Position numbers and translations under genes: made by a program
Source of the DNA: JAEUSG01 sp964590225
Lineage (GTDB): Bacteria > Fibrobacterota > OXYB2-FULL-49-7 > JAEUSG01
Length of the DNA: 40,715 nt
Direction: 5' to 3'
NCBI GenBank assembly: GCA_964590225.1
Contig: CAZPWS010000030.1
Span: 1-40,715, forward strand
The notes under the pieces: model-generated
The model's database searches: none
What the model was told of the DNA's origin: nothing
The model's input: the letters and a program-made list of their open reading frames with translations, nothing else
Shown: positions 17,560 through 26,764 of the stretch, piece after piece
How positions within the stretch are numbered: position 1 is the first letter of the stretch
Layout of the letters: each line of letters begins with the position of its first letter

Positions 17560-18554
17560 TAGGCTGATTCCCTGATAATAAATTTGGCCGGCATTTCCCG
17601 TTTCGAAATCGACTCGTCTCTTTTTTCTATTTTGTCGATTATGAGATTAATGGCAAGGTCTCCCATTTCAAGTTTCGGCTGGCGGACAGTCGTTAATGCC
17701 GGTTCCACCACAAGCGCTGCCGGCAGGTCGTCGTAACCTACAACTGCTATATCCTCAGGCACTTTAAGCCCTCTTTTCTTGAATTCTTTTATCATGCCAA
17801 TGGCTGTCATATCACCCACTGGTGAAAAAACGGCAGTTGGGCGGCGGTTGCCGGAAAGAATTTTATTGGCTATGTGTATGCCATCAGCAATTGAGTCGCT
17901 TGTTACCTCAAAAATAAGTTCATCGCGGAATTCGATATTGTTTTCTTTCAGTGCATCACGATATCCGTCAATTCGTTCTTCTATGTTTAGATTTCTCCTG
18001 TTAATAGTTACTGCGGCGATGTCGCGGTGTCCCTTTGAAATTAGGTATTTAACGGCGTCGTATGAACCAACCTTGTTGTTTACGAATATTGAATCAAGAA
18101 TATCTGATTGCCGAGCCACAAGGACACATGGCATTTTTTCTTTAATAAAGAGCGAGAGCTCTTCGTCGCTACTCCCGGCGGTTATCACTATTGCTCCATC
18201 AACCCTTCCCTCATAAATTACCCGCTGGAAGAGTTTGAATTCATCAACACCTTGTCCTATTGTGTCGAATAGGATTACCGTATAGTTGGCGTTACGAAGT
18301 GTGTTTTTAATGCCTTCCATTATTCGCATAATAAAGCCAGATGCGAGATTTGGGACTATAATTCCAATCGCATTGCTCTTTTTTGTTGCAAGACCCCGTG
18401 CAATAATATTTGGATAATAATTTAGTTCCTGTGCTATCGATAGAACCTTTTTTTTGGTGGCTTCGCTAATGTTTGGCTTGTTATTGATTACCATCGAGAC
18501 TGTTGCCGTTGTAACTCCGGCCTTTTCAGCAATATCTTTGAGCGTAACTGCCAT
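17559..18554 (-). CDS. LacI-family transcriptional regulator
   Basis: A 331-aa regulator. The N-terminal helix-turn-helix (VTLKDIAEKAGVTTATVSMV) and hinge (YYPNIIARGLATKKSNAIGI) are classic LacI features, followed by a periplasmic-binding-protein-like ligand domain (about 60-331, including SPVGDMTAIGMIKEF and VVGYDDLPAALVVEPALTTV). AGGAG lies 7 bp upstream. The effector is unknown. It is the second gene of the operon with the PorV-like and T9SS cargo genes, so it probably controls this operon or a sugar-use gene set elsewhere. No sugar-transport genes lie nearby, which is unusual. Confidence 0.92.
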   Translation of the reverse strand: MAVTLKDIAEKAGVTTATVSMVINNKPNISEATKKKVLSIAQELNYYPNIIARGLATKKSNAIGIIVPNLASGFIMRIMEGIKNTLRNANYTVILFDTIGQGVDEFKLFQRVIYEGRVDGAIVITAGSSDEELSLFIKEKMPCVLVARQSDILDSIFVNNKVGSYDAVKYLISKGHRDIAAVTINRRNLNIEERIDGYRDALKENNIEFRDELIFEVTSDSIADGIHIANKILSGNRRPTAVFSPVGDMTAIGMIKEFKKRGLKVPEDIAVVGYDDLPAALVVEPALTTVRQPKLEMGDLAINLIIDKIEKRDESISKREMPAKFIIRESA

Positions 18555-18564
18555 TTTAAAACTC

Positions 18565-19497
18565 CTATGGTTTTATCGGTAAATTAATATTTATGTCAAG
18601 TTTTTCGCCGCTATTGGGGATGACCGAAAAATTGATCCTGCGGTCAAATCCGGCGAGGTGAGCATCAACAACTGCGTCAAAAGAGGCGAATAAATAAACA
18701 GCAAGTGCGTACCAGATGTTTTCGTTTCTTTTTGAATGGTACTTTGTTGAAAGTCTTAGCTCTTTATCTGCCATGGAAAGAAGGAATCCCCGGCTATTTT
18801 CAAGAGTCGGTCTTGTTTCGGCGCTGTCAGGCAATGCGGCAATTTGTTTGCTCAGGGATAAAACCTCATTATCCAGCTTGCTGCTTTCGGTTCTGTGCCA
18901 GTTGCCGAGTCTGTGCCATCCCATAATGTTTGACAAAAGTCCTGAAATGGCTGTTATAAACATGGCGGCTTTTACCGGTTCACCGTTGTATAGTTGTCCC
19001 CAACCAGGTACGATCATTGAACGGGCGAAAGCGGACGAGGCCGACCTTTCATTAGGTTTGTTTTGTGGACGGATTGTTAGCCAACAATCAATAAGATTAG
19101 TGAAATAGACCCCTGAAGCAAAGACTATTGTTCTGGTGGTTATAACGCCATGATATTTGCTTGACGACATGTATGAAAGGAGAGAATCTGCGGAGCGAAT
19201 AGAGTCAATAGAGGTTGCGTATGGCTGGATGAGCCGCTCTTTAAGCCTGTTTATTTCTGGTTCCAATCTGTTTTTCATATATATGCCGTCGTTGTAGGCA
19301 GAGGCTAACAATATTGCCTCAAGTGCAAAAAGTGCGCTTCCTTTCAGTTTAGCTCCGGCAAATAACTGCCCGCTTCCTGGTAGAAGAGCTGAACAGGCAA
19401 GATATGGCAGTGGGCTTTTGCCACTGTCTCCACTTGGCTTTTCCTCTGCGGAGGAATTTATTGAAAATACAAAAAGAAGCAACATTAGTTTTTTCAC
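18565..19497 (-). CDS. DUF5683-like membrane protein with duplicated PGxGQLxxG motif
   Basis: A 310-aa protein with a signal peptide (MKKLMLLLFVFSINSSAEEK). Two copies of the DUF5683-type motif are present: LLPGSGQLFAGAKLKGSALF (about residue 38) and MIVPGWGQLYNGEPVKAAMF (about residue 165), each followed by hydrophobic segments. The region between them has a long charged coiled stretch. The tail carries a hydrophobic segment and then the short end of the protein. It is the first gene of the minus-strand operon and is divergent from panC. DUF5683 proteins are widespread in FCB bacteria and of unknown function. Confidence 0.65.
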   Translation of the reverse strand: MKKLMLLLFVFSINSSAEEKPSGDSGKSPLPYLACSALLPGSGQLFAGAKLKGSALFALEAILLASAYNDGIYMKNRLEPEINRLKERLIQPYATSIDSIRSADSLLSYMSSSKYHGVITTRTIVFASGVYFTNLIDCWLTIRPQNKPNERSASSAFARSMIVPGWGQLYNGEPVKAAMFITAISGLLSNIMGWHRLGNWHRTESSKLDNEVLSLSKQIAALPDSAETRPTLENSRGFLLSMADKELRLSTKYHSKRNENIWYALAVYLFASFDAVVDAHLAGFDRRINFSVIPNSGEKLDININLPIKP

Positions 19498-19680
19498 TAA
19501 TTAATTTAATTTTTTAATTGTTTGTGTAAAAAATTAACTTATTCACAACTTAAAGGCAAGAAAAGCGCTTAAATAATTTTGAACGAGAGTAGGTCTGTTT
19601 TGGGTATTGTTTACAATATAATACTAAAAAATAATTGAAATAAGAAAACGATTTATTATTTTATTAATAGGAGTTATGCT

Positions 19681-20499
19681 ATGAAAATTGTTAAAACAAA
19701 GAAAGCTATTGCATCACTTTCAAAATTGATCCATAAAGATGGGGGAACAATAGCTTTTGTGCCAACGATGGGGGCGTTGCACGAGGGACACCTTTCGCTT
19801 GTCCGTATTGCTCGCAAGCTTGCCGATACTGTTATCGTCAGCATATATGTTAACCCCACCCAATTTGGCCCAAACGAGGACTTTTCCCGTTATCCGAGAC
19901 CATTTAATGAAGATTTGGCAAAGTTGAAAAAAGAGGGTGTCAATGTCCTATTTGCTCCATCAAACCTTTATGACTTCAATTCGGCTACCTTTATTGATCC
20001 AGGGTATATTGCTTCGGTTTTTTGCGGAGCGAGTCGCATCGACCATTTCAGAGGCGTTGCAACTGTTGTACTCAAGCTATTTAACCTTGTTAACCCGGAT
20101 ATTGCAATTTTTGGCCAAAAAGATGCGCAACAGGTTTGTGTAATTAAGCAGATGGTTCGTGACTTGGATCATCCGGTTAAAATTGTTGTTGCTCCAATAG
20201 TAAGGGAAGCAGATGGTCTTGCTTTAAGTTCCCGCAATCGCTATCTAACACCCGACGAACGGAGCAGGGCAAACTCTCTTTATAATGCTCTAAATTTGGT
20301 TAAAAAAGAGCTTGCCAAGGGAACCAATATCAATAGTGCGCTTAATAAGGGGAAACGGGTAGCCAAGGGTGATATTGAATATCTGAATGTTGTTAATCAG
20401 TCAACCTTTCTTCCCATAAAAAAAATAGAAAAAAACGCACTTGTTATTGGCGCAATGCGACTTGGAAAAACGCGTCTAATCGACAACCTTAAATTGTAG
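19681..20499 (+). CDS. panC: Pantoate--beta-alanine ligase
   Basis: Makes pantothenate from pantoate and beta-alanine with ATP, in the cytoplasm, on the way to coenzyme A. The 272 residues carry the family motifs in order: VPTMGALHEGHLSLV (HIGH-type nucleotide motif), IYVNPTQFGPNEDFSRYPR, HFRGVATVVLKL, IFGQKDAQQVCVIKQM and LSSRNRYLTPDE. Length is normal. AGGAG lies 7 bp before the ATG. It opens the plus-strand gene run, 8 bp before the outer-membrane barrel gene; panB and panD are not in the window. Confidence 0.97.
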   Translation: MKIVKTKKAIASLSKLIHKDGGTIAFVPTMGALHEGHLSLVRIARKLADTVIVSIYVNPTQFGPNEDFSRYPRPFNEDLAKLKKEGVNVLFAPSNLYDFNSATFIDPGYIASVFCGASRIDHFRGVATVVLKLFNLVNPDIAIFGQKDAQQVCVIKQMVRDLDHPVKIVVAPIVREADGLALSSRNRYLTPDERSRANSLYNALNLVKKELAKGTNINSALNKGKRVAKGDIEYLNVVNQSTFLPIKKIEKNALVIGAMRLGKTRLIDNLKL

Positions 20500-20507
20500 C
20501 GAAAAAG

Positions 20508-21446
20508 ATGACTGTAGCACTTATTTTACTGTTGCAGGTGGTGGTTTTATTGGGTGCTACGGCTGGAAGTTATCACGAAATAGATGCTTTTCCGAAGAGT
20601 GTTCGCTCAATGGGTTTGGGTGGCATAAAAGCTGCCCCGCTTTTGGGTAGGAGCGAAGGCTTGTACGAGGCTTCGTCTCAAAGGTGCTTAGCCAAATTCG
20701 ACTTCTCCGCTATTCAGGGGCGCCTCCCTTTTGGAGACGATCTTTTTTTTATTGGGGTAGGGGCAAAACTTTTAAGTTCTCTTTCTATTAGGGCGGGGTG
20801 GGCGCAGTTAGCCGGAAGCGAAGTTGAGATTACCTCTCTCGACTCAATAAGTGATGCAGATACTATCGCTTACAAGCTTGACTCAAAAATTGATGTTAGC
20901 GACTTTGTAGCAACCGCAGTTTTCCAGTTCGAACCAATAGAAAGTCTTTATACTGCTATTGCAATAAAATGGATAAAAGTGGGAAGCCACGATTTCCAAA
21001 TGCAGGGAGCGAGTTCCGATTTTGGTCTCTCCATACCAAACATATTAGGGAATGTCTCTATTGGTTGTCTAATTCGGAATGTACTTCAAACTGGTTTATT
21101 TCGAGCCGATGTTCGAGAGGAGTTACCTACTGAAGGAAGGGTGGGGGTTACATACAGTGGAAGCAAGAATAGTTCAGCTTTCTATCTTGAGTTTGGATTG
21201 CCGCTAATGCGCAAATCCAATGTGTCTAAAAGTCTTGAATCTGTGGCAGGTGTCGAATGGTCTTTGAGTCGCTTTATACAACTGCGCTCCGCAATCAGTA
21301 TGGCTAATTTTTCTGCCAACACTGCCTTTTCTTTTGGTCTCTCATTTTTATTAAAGGGTTTATACATCGATTATGCACTTGTTTCAAGTGATGCCGCCTT
21401 TTTTTCCGGCGGGCACAGAATAGGGATAGGTTATGCCATCAATTAA
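20508..21446 (+). CDS. Outer-membrane beta-barrel (PorV/UPF0164-like)
   Basis: A 312-aa protein with a signal peptide (LILLLQVVVLLGATAGS). The mature start SVRSMGLGGIKAA is like the RSMGMGGAF motif of small FCB outer-membrane barrels. It is followed by alternating hydrophobic strands, for example LYTAIAIKWIKVGSHDF and IQLRSAISMANFSANTAFSF, ending in HRIGIGYAIN. It starts 8 bp after panC, and its end overlaps the CpaB gene by 14 bp. The neighbours suggest that it helps the secretin assembly in the outer membrane; this is inference. Confidence 0.68.
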   Translation: MTVALILLLQVVVLLGATAGSYHEIDAFPKSVRSMGLGGIKAAPLLGRSEGLYEASSQRCLAKFDFSAIQGRLPFGDDLFFIGVGAKLLSSLSIRAGWAQLAGSEVEITSLDSISDADTIAYKLDSKIDVSDFVATAVFQFEPIESLYTAIAIKWIKVGSHDFQMQGASSDFGLSIPNILGNVSIGCLIRNVLQTGLFRADVREELPTEGRVGVTYSGSKNSSAFYLEFGLPLMRKSNVSKSLESVAGVEWSLSRFIQLRSAISMANFSANTAFSFGLSFLLKGLYIDYALVSSDAAFFSGGHRIGIGYAIN

Positions 21447-22179
21447 GGACAGGCGTATAGTTATAGTTGTGTCAGCTATTGTTGGCATTGTTGGTGCAAT
21501 AATTATGTATTCCGATTCCCGAAAGCTATCAAAAAAAATAGAAACAAAACAAAAAATTCTTGTTGCCACCATTGATATTAATCCTGGTGATTCCATTTCC
21601 AGTAACAGATATCATGTTGTAGAAATGCCTGATGTTTTCGTTCCTGCCAAAGCAGTTATGCTAAAACATGCCCTCGAGCTTGGAAGGGTTGTTGCAGCTG
21701 TTCCAATCCCGAAAGGACAGCCAATATTATGGAATTGCACAACATTCCCTCTCTATGAAACAGGCCTTTCGGGAAAACTTAACAAGGGCGAAAGAGCGTT
21801 TACTGTAAAAGTAGGAGAGGAAGAGGGTGTTTCCGGTATATTCAGAGCTGGAAATTTTATCGATATTCTTACAACCTATTCGCTTCCTAACGGTAATGGA
21901 AAAGTTACGCGAACACTTCTCCAGAATATACCCGTACTTGCTTTTTCCCGATCAACATCTATTGCTACTTTGAGAGTATCACCAGAAGAGGCAGAACTTC
22001 TCGCTTTTGCCTCTGATGTCGGGCGGCTCCGTTTTACTCTCCGGTGCAATAGCGACACAGCTCTTCCTCCAGAAACCCCTGGTATCGACTTTGGTAATAT
22101 AAAATCGGTGGAAAGAGAGGCTGTAACCCGTAAAAAAAGACCACAGAGCAATGAAACACCTCGAATAGTCTATGATTAA
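21433..22179 (+). CDS. cpaB: Flp/Tad pilus assembly protein CpaB (RcpC)
   Basis: A 248-aa protein with one N-terminal membrane segment (IVIVVSAIVGIVGAIIMY) and a SAF domain (about 40-105, ILVATIDINPGDSISSNRYH, then VPIPKGQPIL). A RcpC-type domain follows (FTVKVGEEEGVSGIFRAGNF, RTLLQNIPVLAF, VSPEEAELLAFA). In Tad systems CpaB is a periplasmic partner of the secretin. AGGGATAGG precedes the ATG. It overlaps genes on both sides (14 and 8 bp), so it is coupled to them. Confidence 0.85.
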   Translation: MPSIKDRRIVIVVSAIVGIVGAIIMYSDSRKLSKKIETKQKILVATIDINPGDSISSNRYHVVEMPDVFVPAKAVMLKHALELGRVVAAVPIPKGQPILWNCTTFPLYETGLSGKLNKGERAFTVKVGEEEGVSGIFRAGNFIDILTTYSLPNGNGKVTRTLLQNIPVLAFSRSTSIATLRVSPEEAELLAFASDVGRLRFTLRCNSDTALPPETPGIDFGNIKSVEREAVTRKKRPQSNETPRIVYD

Positions 22180-23275
22180 GGCCTTATCACCTCTTTTTCT
22201 AATTTCAGTATTTTTTGCATGTGGCAGAATAGTTGAACCAGCTGAACGCAGTGGATATAATTTTCTCGATAGCACAAATGTGGCCAATAGCGGCGGTTTA
22301 ACCGGAAGGCCATACAGTATTACTATTAGCCGGTGCACCCCCACAAATCTTTCTGTGCGTGGAGTTGGGGGCGCCGAAAAAGCAACAGTTGAATTTGCCG
22401 TTTCCGATTCAGCGGGCAATGAAATAATAGATGGCTACAATATTCGCTTCATTCTCTCATCTGCCGATTCTGTTGCGCAGCTTGTTAACGATCGGGATTC
22501 TGTGCGGGGTGGAAAGGTTTCATGTTCAGTTGTTAGCGGCAGAGTTTCCGGAGCTGTTTCGATTACGGCAGTTTATTACGAAAGAGTAGGTGAACCGTTG
22601 GTGGTTTCAAGGGCTGTTCCACTACTTGTTTGCGGTGGCGCCCCCACTTCGGAGCGCTTTTCCATAGTATTAGACAAAATCAATATTCCCAAATCATCAA
22701 CTGAAGCTGTTGGTGTGATCTTGTATCTCGCGGATAAATATGGAAATCCATCGACGGGACAAATGGTGCACTTGGCAGCCTCGGTTGGCCTTATTGGTGC
22801 GGGAGGATTCTCTGATTCGTTAGGCAGCTTAAAGGCTGTTCTTCTATTATATCCGCCTTGGTGCGACTCCTCAAATGGCACAGTTGTGGCCTCAACTTTT
22901 AACGGCGATGGACTGTTAATCACTTCATCGGCACGATTTATTCTTAGTGGCAAACCAACAATAACGGCACATTTTGCCACTGGTTCAGACACCTTCAACC
23001 TTCCTATTGGAGGGGAATGTGTAATCAATTACACAGTGAGTGATGAAACAGGTCTTCCTCTTTGCGGTGGTACAAAAATATCGATAGAATTATCGGGAGG
23101 CGGAATTTTAATTGGCGAAAACGATATTGTTGTACCCGATGTGTTAAGTGGTCATACCGACTACTCAATAGTTGTACGAGACGATTTTTCTGGCAGTAGA
23201 ACCGTTCATCTTCTGGTGGTTGTTAGTGGGAGAAATGGTAATACTGCTAAGGGATTGTGGGGTAAAGTAAGGTGA
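22172..23275 (+). CDS. Ig-like repeat lipoprotein in the CpaB-secretin operon
   Basis: A 367-aa protein. The N-terminus MIKALSPLFLISVFFACGR has a lipobox-like cysteine at residue 17, so it is probably a lipoprotein. The remainder is rich in beta strands and resembles bacterial Ig-like (Big_1/invasin-type) domains, with repeats such as VEFAVSDSAGNEIIDGYNIR, VILYLADKYGNPSTGQMVHL and INYTVSDETGLPLCGGTKIS. It overlaps cpaB by 8 bp and the secretin gene by 4 bp. Pilotin-like or surface-display roles are possible but unproven. Confidence 0.65.
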   Translation: MIKALSPLFLISVFFACGRIVEPAERSGYNFLDSTNVANSGGLTGRPYSITISRCTPTNLSVRGVGGAEKATVEFAVSDSAGNEIIDGYNIRFILSSADSVAQLVNDRDSVRGGKVSCSVVSGRVSGAVSITAVYYERVGEPLVVSRAVPLLVCGGAPTSERFSIVLDKINIPKSSTEAVGVILYLADKYGNPSTGQMVHLAASVGLIGAGGFSDSLGSLKAVLLLYPPWCDSSNGTVVASTFNGDGLLITSSARFILSGKPTITAHFATGSDTFNLPIGGECVINYTVSDETGLPLCGGTKISIELSGGGILIGENDIVVPDVLSGHTDYSIVVRDDFSGSRTVHLLVVVSGRNGNTAKGLWGKVR

Positions 23276-24483
23276 TTTTAATCTTTCTCTTATCGCTTTG
23301 TCTGTATTGTCAATCGGTTGATCTGTATATTGGCGAGCAGCGTACCATCCCCGTTCCAGGTGCCACACAAATTACAATAGCGGGACAGGGTAAAGTGGCG
23401 CGGGGTGTATTGACAGCAGATAACAGTCAGATGGTTATATCGGGAGTTTCAGCCGGAGAGGTTTCTCTAACAGTCAGTTTTAAAGATGGCAGGCGTGAAG
23501 GGTGGACAGTTAGGGTTTCGGGAAGAGAAACAGAGCTTCTTCACATTGAAGCATCCGCCTTAATCGCCGGCTATCCTTCATTATCTTTGCGAAGAAGTGG
23601 GAGTCAGGTTTCGCTGCAGGGAATAATATCAGGCGAAGAAGAGGACAAAAGGGTCAGACTGATAGGCGAACGGTATCCGGAAATTATTAATATGACAAGA
23701 GATAGCCGGGCGGATTCAATGGTTCAGTTTGATGTGGAAATAGTTGAAGTTATGGTCTCTAACGATTCCCGTCTTGGCATCGATTGGGTCGCGGCAACCA
23801 CCACAGACGCAAACTTTTCGGATGGCGTATCGTATGGCAAGGTAGTTAGCGCATCAAATGAAATTGTTGTTGGCGAAAAAAAAATTCCAGACAACCTTTA
23901 TCCGGGTCCTGCATATGTGCTTGGTCCTGTTGCGAGGCTTTCTCCGGTAATGGCGAGAATAAAACTGATGATAGAAAGCGGAAAGGGCTCAATTCTTGCT
24001 CGGCCACGACTCGTCTGCCGATCAGGCGATACGGCTGTTTTTCTTGCCGGAGGCGAATTGCCAATTCCCTATTCGACAACAGAAAAAGCGGGAGTGGAGT
24101 GGAAATCTTACGGAATAAAATTAAAAATCTTTCCTGAAATTATTAATGCTAACGGAAAAATGCGCCTCTCCATTGAATGTGCAATAAGCGAAATCGATTG
24201 GATAAACAGTGTGAGGGAGTATCCGGCTATTGCTGAAAAATCCATATCTACAAAAGTCAATTTACAGTCCGACGAAATGCTGGCTCTTGCGGGAATTCTA
24301 TCGAAGCGGGTTGTAAAAATTGAGCGAAAAATTCCATTACTCGGCAGTATTCCCTTTGTTGGCCGCCTTTTTTCTGTAAAAACAAGTGAAAACAGAAGCA
24401 CAGAAACTGTGATCACGATAACGCCCCGTCTTGTTAGAAAGGGACTCTCTTCAATTGAGTTGCCTTCAATTGATAAGCGATAA
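23272..24483 (+). CDS. cpaC: CpaC-type secretin (Tad/type II-like outer-membrane channel)
   Basis: A 403-aa secretin beginning at GTG (23272), which overlaps the previous stop. After a short signal peptide comes the pilus-assembly N-terminal domain (DLYIGEQRTIPVPGATQITI), then a BON/N1-like region. The secretin domain spans about residues 150-390: MVQFDVEIVEVMV, RPRLVCRSGDTAVFLAGGEL, PIPYSTTEKAGVEWKSYGIK, EMLALAGILSKRV and IPLLGSIPFVGRLF, all hallmark motifs. It should form the outer-membrane pore. No ATPase (TadA), TadBC platform or Flp pilin gene lies in the window. Confidence 0.88.
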   Translation: MILIFLLSLCLYCQSVDLYIGEQRTIPVPGATQITIAGQGKVARGVLTADNSQMVISGVSAGEVSLTVSFKDGRREGWTVRVSGRETELLHIEASALIAGYPSLSLRRSGSQVSLQGIISGEEEDKRVRLIGERYPEIINMTRDSRADSMVQFDVEIVEVMVSNDSRLGIDWVAATTTDANFSDGVSYGKVVSASNEIVVGEKKIPDNLYPGPAYVLGPVARLSPVMARIKLMIESGKGSILARPRLVCRSGDTAVFLAGGELPIPYSTTEKAGVEWKSYGIKLKIFPEIINANGKMRLSIECAISEIDWINSVREYPAIAEKSISTKVNLQSDEMLALAGILSKRVVKIERKIPLLGSIPFVGRLFSVKTSENRSTETVITITPRLVRKGLSSIELPSIDKR

Positions 24484-24516
24484 ACATCCGAAATAAATTA
24501 TCTTCATATTAGCGTT

Positions 24517-25761
24517 ATGGCTGATAAACGGATATTAACATTACTTTCCTCCACTGAGAACGATAAACTTTTTCTTGGATTGCAGCTTGCAGCTAAGAGC
24601 GGTGAGTCGGGACTCTTGCCAGCACTTGCGAGAAATATTACCTCCACAGAGTCCGATGTCTCATCGCTTGCTCTCTCCACTGCGGTTTCCATTTCACGGT
24701 CCCACCTGCTTACTGCTCCCCGCTCTATGGATAGAGAGGCTTTTTTTGCAGCAGTGGCGATTATTAAGAAATTTCAACCAGACTTTGTCCGGCAACTGTG
24801 TGACAGGCTCGAAGAGCTGGATAACGGAGTTGTTGTGGACACACTGATGACTCTGCGCCACTTCATTGGAACCGATAAGGCTCAAGAGATATTAAAACGA
24901 CATGGTAAAACACCAGATAGCCGCATCAGGGCGACACTTGTGCGTCATATCGGACCAATTGCCGGTCAGCGGGCGCCAGAATCGATTGCCCGTTTTCTGG
25001 ATGATCCCGACAATAGGGTTAGGGCAAATGCGCTTGAGGCTCTTGAGAAACTAAATAATCGGCTTTTTCTTAGAGTTGTACAGCGATTTAAGGCCGATCC
25101 GATTGCACGGATTAGAGCAAATGCAGCTAAGGCCCTTGTGGCATTTGGGGATCTTACATTTGTTTCAGTTTTGGAGAGCATGATTACGCAGGTTGATAAA
25201 TTGCCAATGCGCGTAAGTGCTGTATGGACAATTGGAGAAATAGGATTGGCAGCAAAGGATGCTTATCCGCTTTTGCGTTTGGTTAGTGCCGATCGTACAC
25301 CGGAATTGAGAAAACAGCTAAGGATTGTGCTTGAAAAAGCGGGAATGATTCCAGAAGTGGATTTTCTTCGTCACATACTTAAGGACGAATTAAAGGAGCA
25401 AATAAAAGCGGGGATAGTTAATAAAGGGGACACCAGGTTAGAAAAGGTCAGGAAGCCGAATTATACTCTGTGTGGTATCTATGGGATGCTTACAGTGGAA
25501 AAGCTTCTTCCAATAAAGTTTGCCTTTCAGGAAATGGAAAACCAGCAGGAGCTAAAAGTTATTGTAGATTGCACCTGTCTTGAGTTTATAGATAGCTCTG
25601 GAGCTTCGTTTTTGGCAAATCTTACAAAAAGGTTTAATGGCAAGGGCGGTTTTTTTAGACTTTTTGGTTGCAACAAGCGTATAACTGAACTGTTTCAGGT
25701 AACTGGTCTCGACTACCTGTTGTCTCTTCATCCAGATGAAGAATCCGCCGCTAATGTATAG
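24517..25761 (+). CDS. HEAT-repeat protein with C-terminal STAS domain
   Basis: A 414-aa cytoplasmic protein. Residues about 20-305 are alpha-helical HEAT repeats (for example SIARFLDDPDNRVRANALEA, ARIRANAAKALVAFGDLTFV and VSAVWTIGEIGLAAKDAYPL). A STAS domain follows from about residue 313, with CTCLEFIDSSGASFLANLTK; the serine near residue 358 matches the phospho-site of SpoIIAA-type anti-sigma antagonists. The fusion suggests a partner-switch signal linked to scaffolding. It begins 33 bp after the secretin gene. Separate STAS and HEAT proteins are common, while the fusion is not one I recognise. Confidence 0.78.
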   Translation: MADKRILTLLSSTENDKLFLGLQLAAKSGESGLLPALARNITSTESDVSSLALSTAVSISRSHLLTAPRSMDREAFFAAVAIIKKFQPDFVRQLCDRLEELDNGVVVDTLMTLRHFIGTDKAQEILKRHGKTPDSRIRATLVRHIGPIAGQRAPESIARFLDDPDNRVRANALEALEKLNNRLFLRVVQRFKADPIARIRANAAKALVAFGDLTFVSVLESMITQVDKLPMRVSAVWTIGEIGLAAKDAYPLLRLVSADRTPELRKQLRIVLEKAGMIPEVDFLRHILKDELKEQIKAGIVNKGDTRLEKVRKPNYTLCGIYGMLTVEKLLPIKFAFQEMENQQELKVIVDCTCLEFIDSSGASFLANLTKRFNGKGGFFRLFGCNKRITELFQVTGLDYLLSLHPDEESAANV

Positions 25762-25792
25762 TAGAAAGTAAAATAAATAATTTAGGGCTATT

Positions 25793-26761
25793 ATGGCGTG
25801 TTGTAAAGAAGATGTGGCGATCACCTGTCCTGCGTGTGGACACAAAGGGTCATATGGTGCGATAACGGTTATCGATGTTGTGGAGGACAGCACTCTTAAG
25901 CAAATGCTTTTTGATGGAGAACTTAATGTTTTCTCTTGTGTGAAGTGTATGGCACGCCTCCATTACGATGGTTATGCTCTCTACACAGACCGATCAAAGG
26001 GGTTGATTGTAAGTATTTTCTCAGAGGATTATGCAAAAGAGCGATATGTAATTGCGTTAAAAATGGTGCATGATGTTTCTAAATTGTCCATAGATGAAAC
26101 CAAACCAAACTACATTGTATTCGGGTATGCAAAATTGGCTAAGATTATAGCGTTAATGGACCGGGAACTACAGCTTCGGGCCAAGGAATCTGTGTTGCTG
26201 GATATTTCGCACGATGAATACAGAAAACTCTTCATATTTGGTGAGGAGTGGATTGCTACGCGGAAGGATCCTAATCATGAGAGCAGGCTGTTGGAATCTG
26301 CCGGAAAACTTAAAGAGGCACAGGCTGCTTATAAGAGCGGTGATATTGATAAAGGCATTTCGCTTTACAGGGATCTTGTTGAATTTTCTCCCCATTACTA
26401 TTCCGCCCATTTCAATCTTGCATTAATAATGTTCAATGACCGTGGCGATAACGACACTGCGCTAATTCACTTTAACGAATGTGTTTCACTGCGACCAAAC
26501 GACCCTGAGTGTACCTTCGGAATTGGGCAGATACTCGTTAAGAAAGGGGCAGTTGACGATGCGCTTGGCTATTTTGCCCATTCTATAATCAACGAACCAT
26601 TAAATTCGGTGTCTTGGTTCAATCTCGGACTCGGACTTGCTATGTTGGGCAAGAAGGAGGAAGGTGTAGAGGCAATGGAAAGGAGTCTCGATTTATCTGT
26701 TAATCAGGAAGACAAAACAATAATCCTGAAAACCATCGCTTCAGTAGAACGGAAAATGTAA
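25793..26761 (+). CDS. CpXC-domain protein with tetratricopeptide repeats
   Basis: A 322-aa protein. The N-terminal CpXC zinc-ribbon-like domain shows paired cysteines (ITCPACGHKGS and FSCVKCMARLHYDG) and spans about residues 10-170. The C-terminal half contains three TPR units (about 185-300), such as AQAAYKSGDIDKGISLYRDL, HFNLALIMFNDRGDNDTALI and WFNLGLGLAMLGKKEEGVEA. TPRs mediate protein contacts. It starts 31 bp after the HEAT-STAS gene, consistent with one transcript. The binding partner is unknown. Confidence 0.78.
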   Translation: MACCKEDVAITCPACGHKGSYGAITVIDVVEDSTLKQMLFDGELNVFSCVKCMARLHYDGYALYTDRSKGLIVSIFSEDYAKERYVIALKMVHDVSKLSIDETKPNYIVFGYAKLAKIIALMDRELQLRAKESVLLDISHDEYRKLFIFGEEWIATRKDPNHESRLLESAGKLKEAQAAYKSGDIDKGISLYRDLVEFSPHYYSAHFNLALIMFNDRGDNDTALIHFNECVSLRPNDPECTFGIGQILVKKGAVDDALGYFAHSIINEPLNSVSWFNLGLGLAMLGKKEEGVEAMERSLDLSVNQEDKTIILKTIASVERKM

Positions 26762-26764
26762 GCT

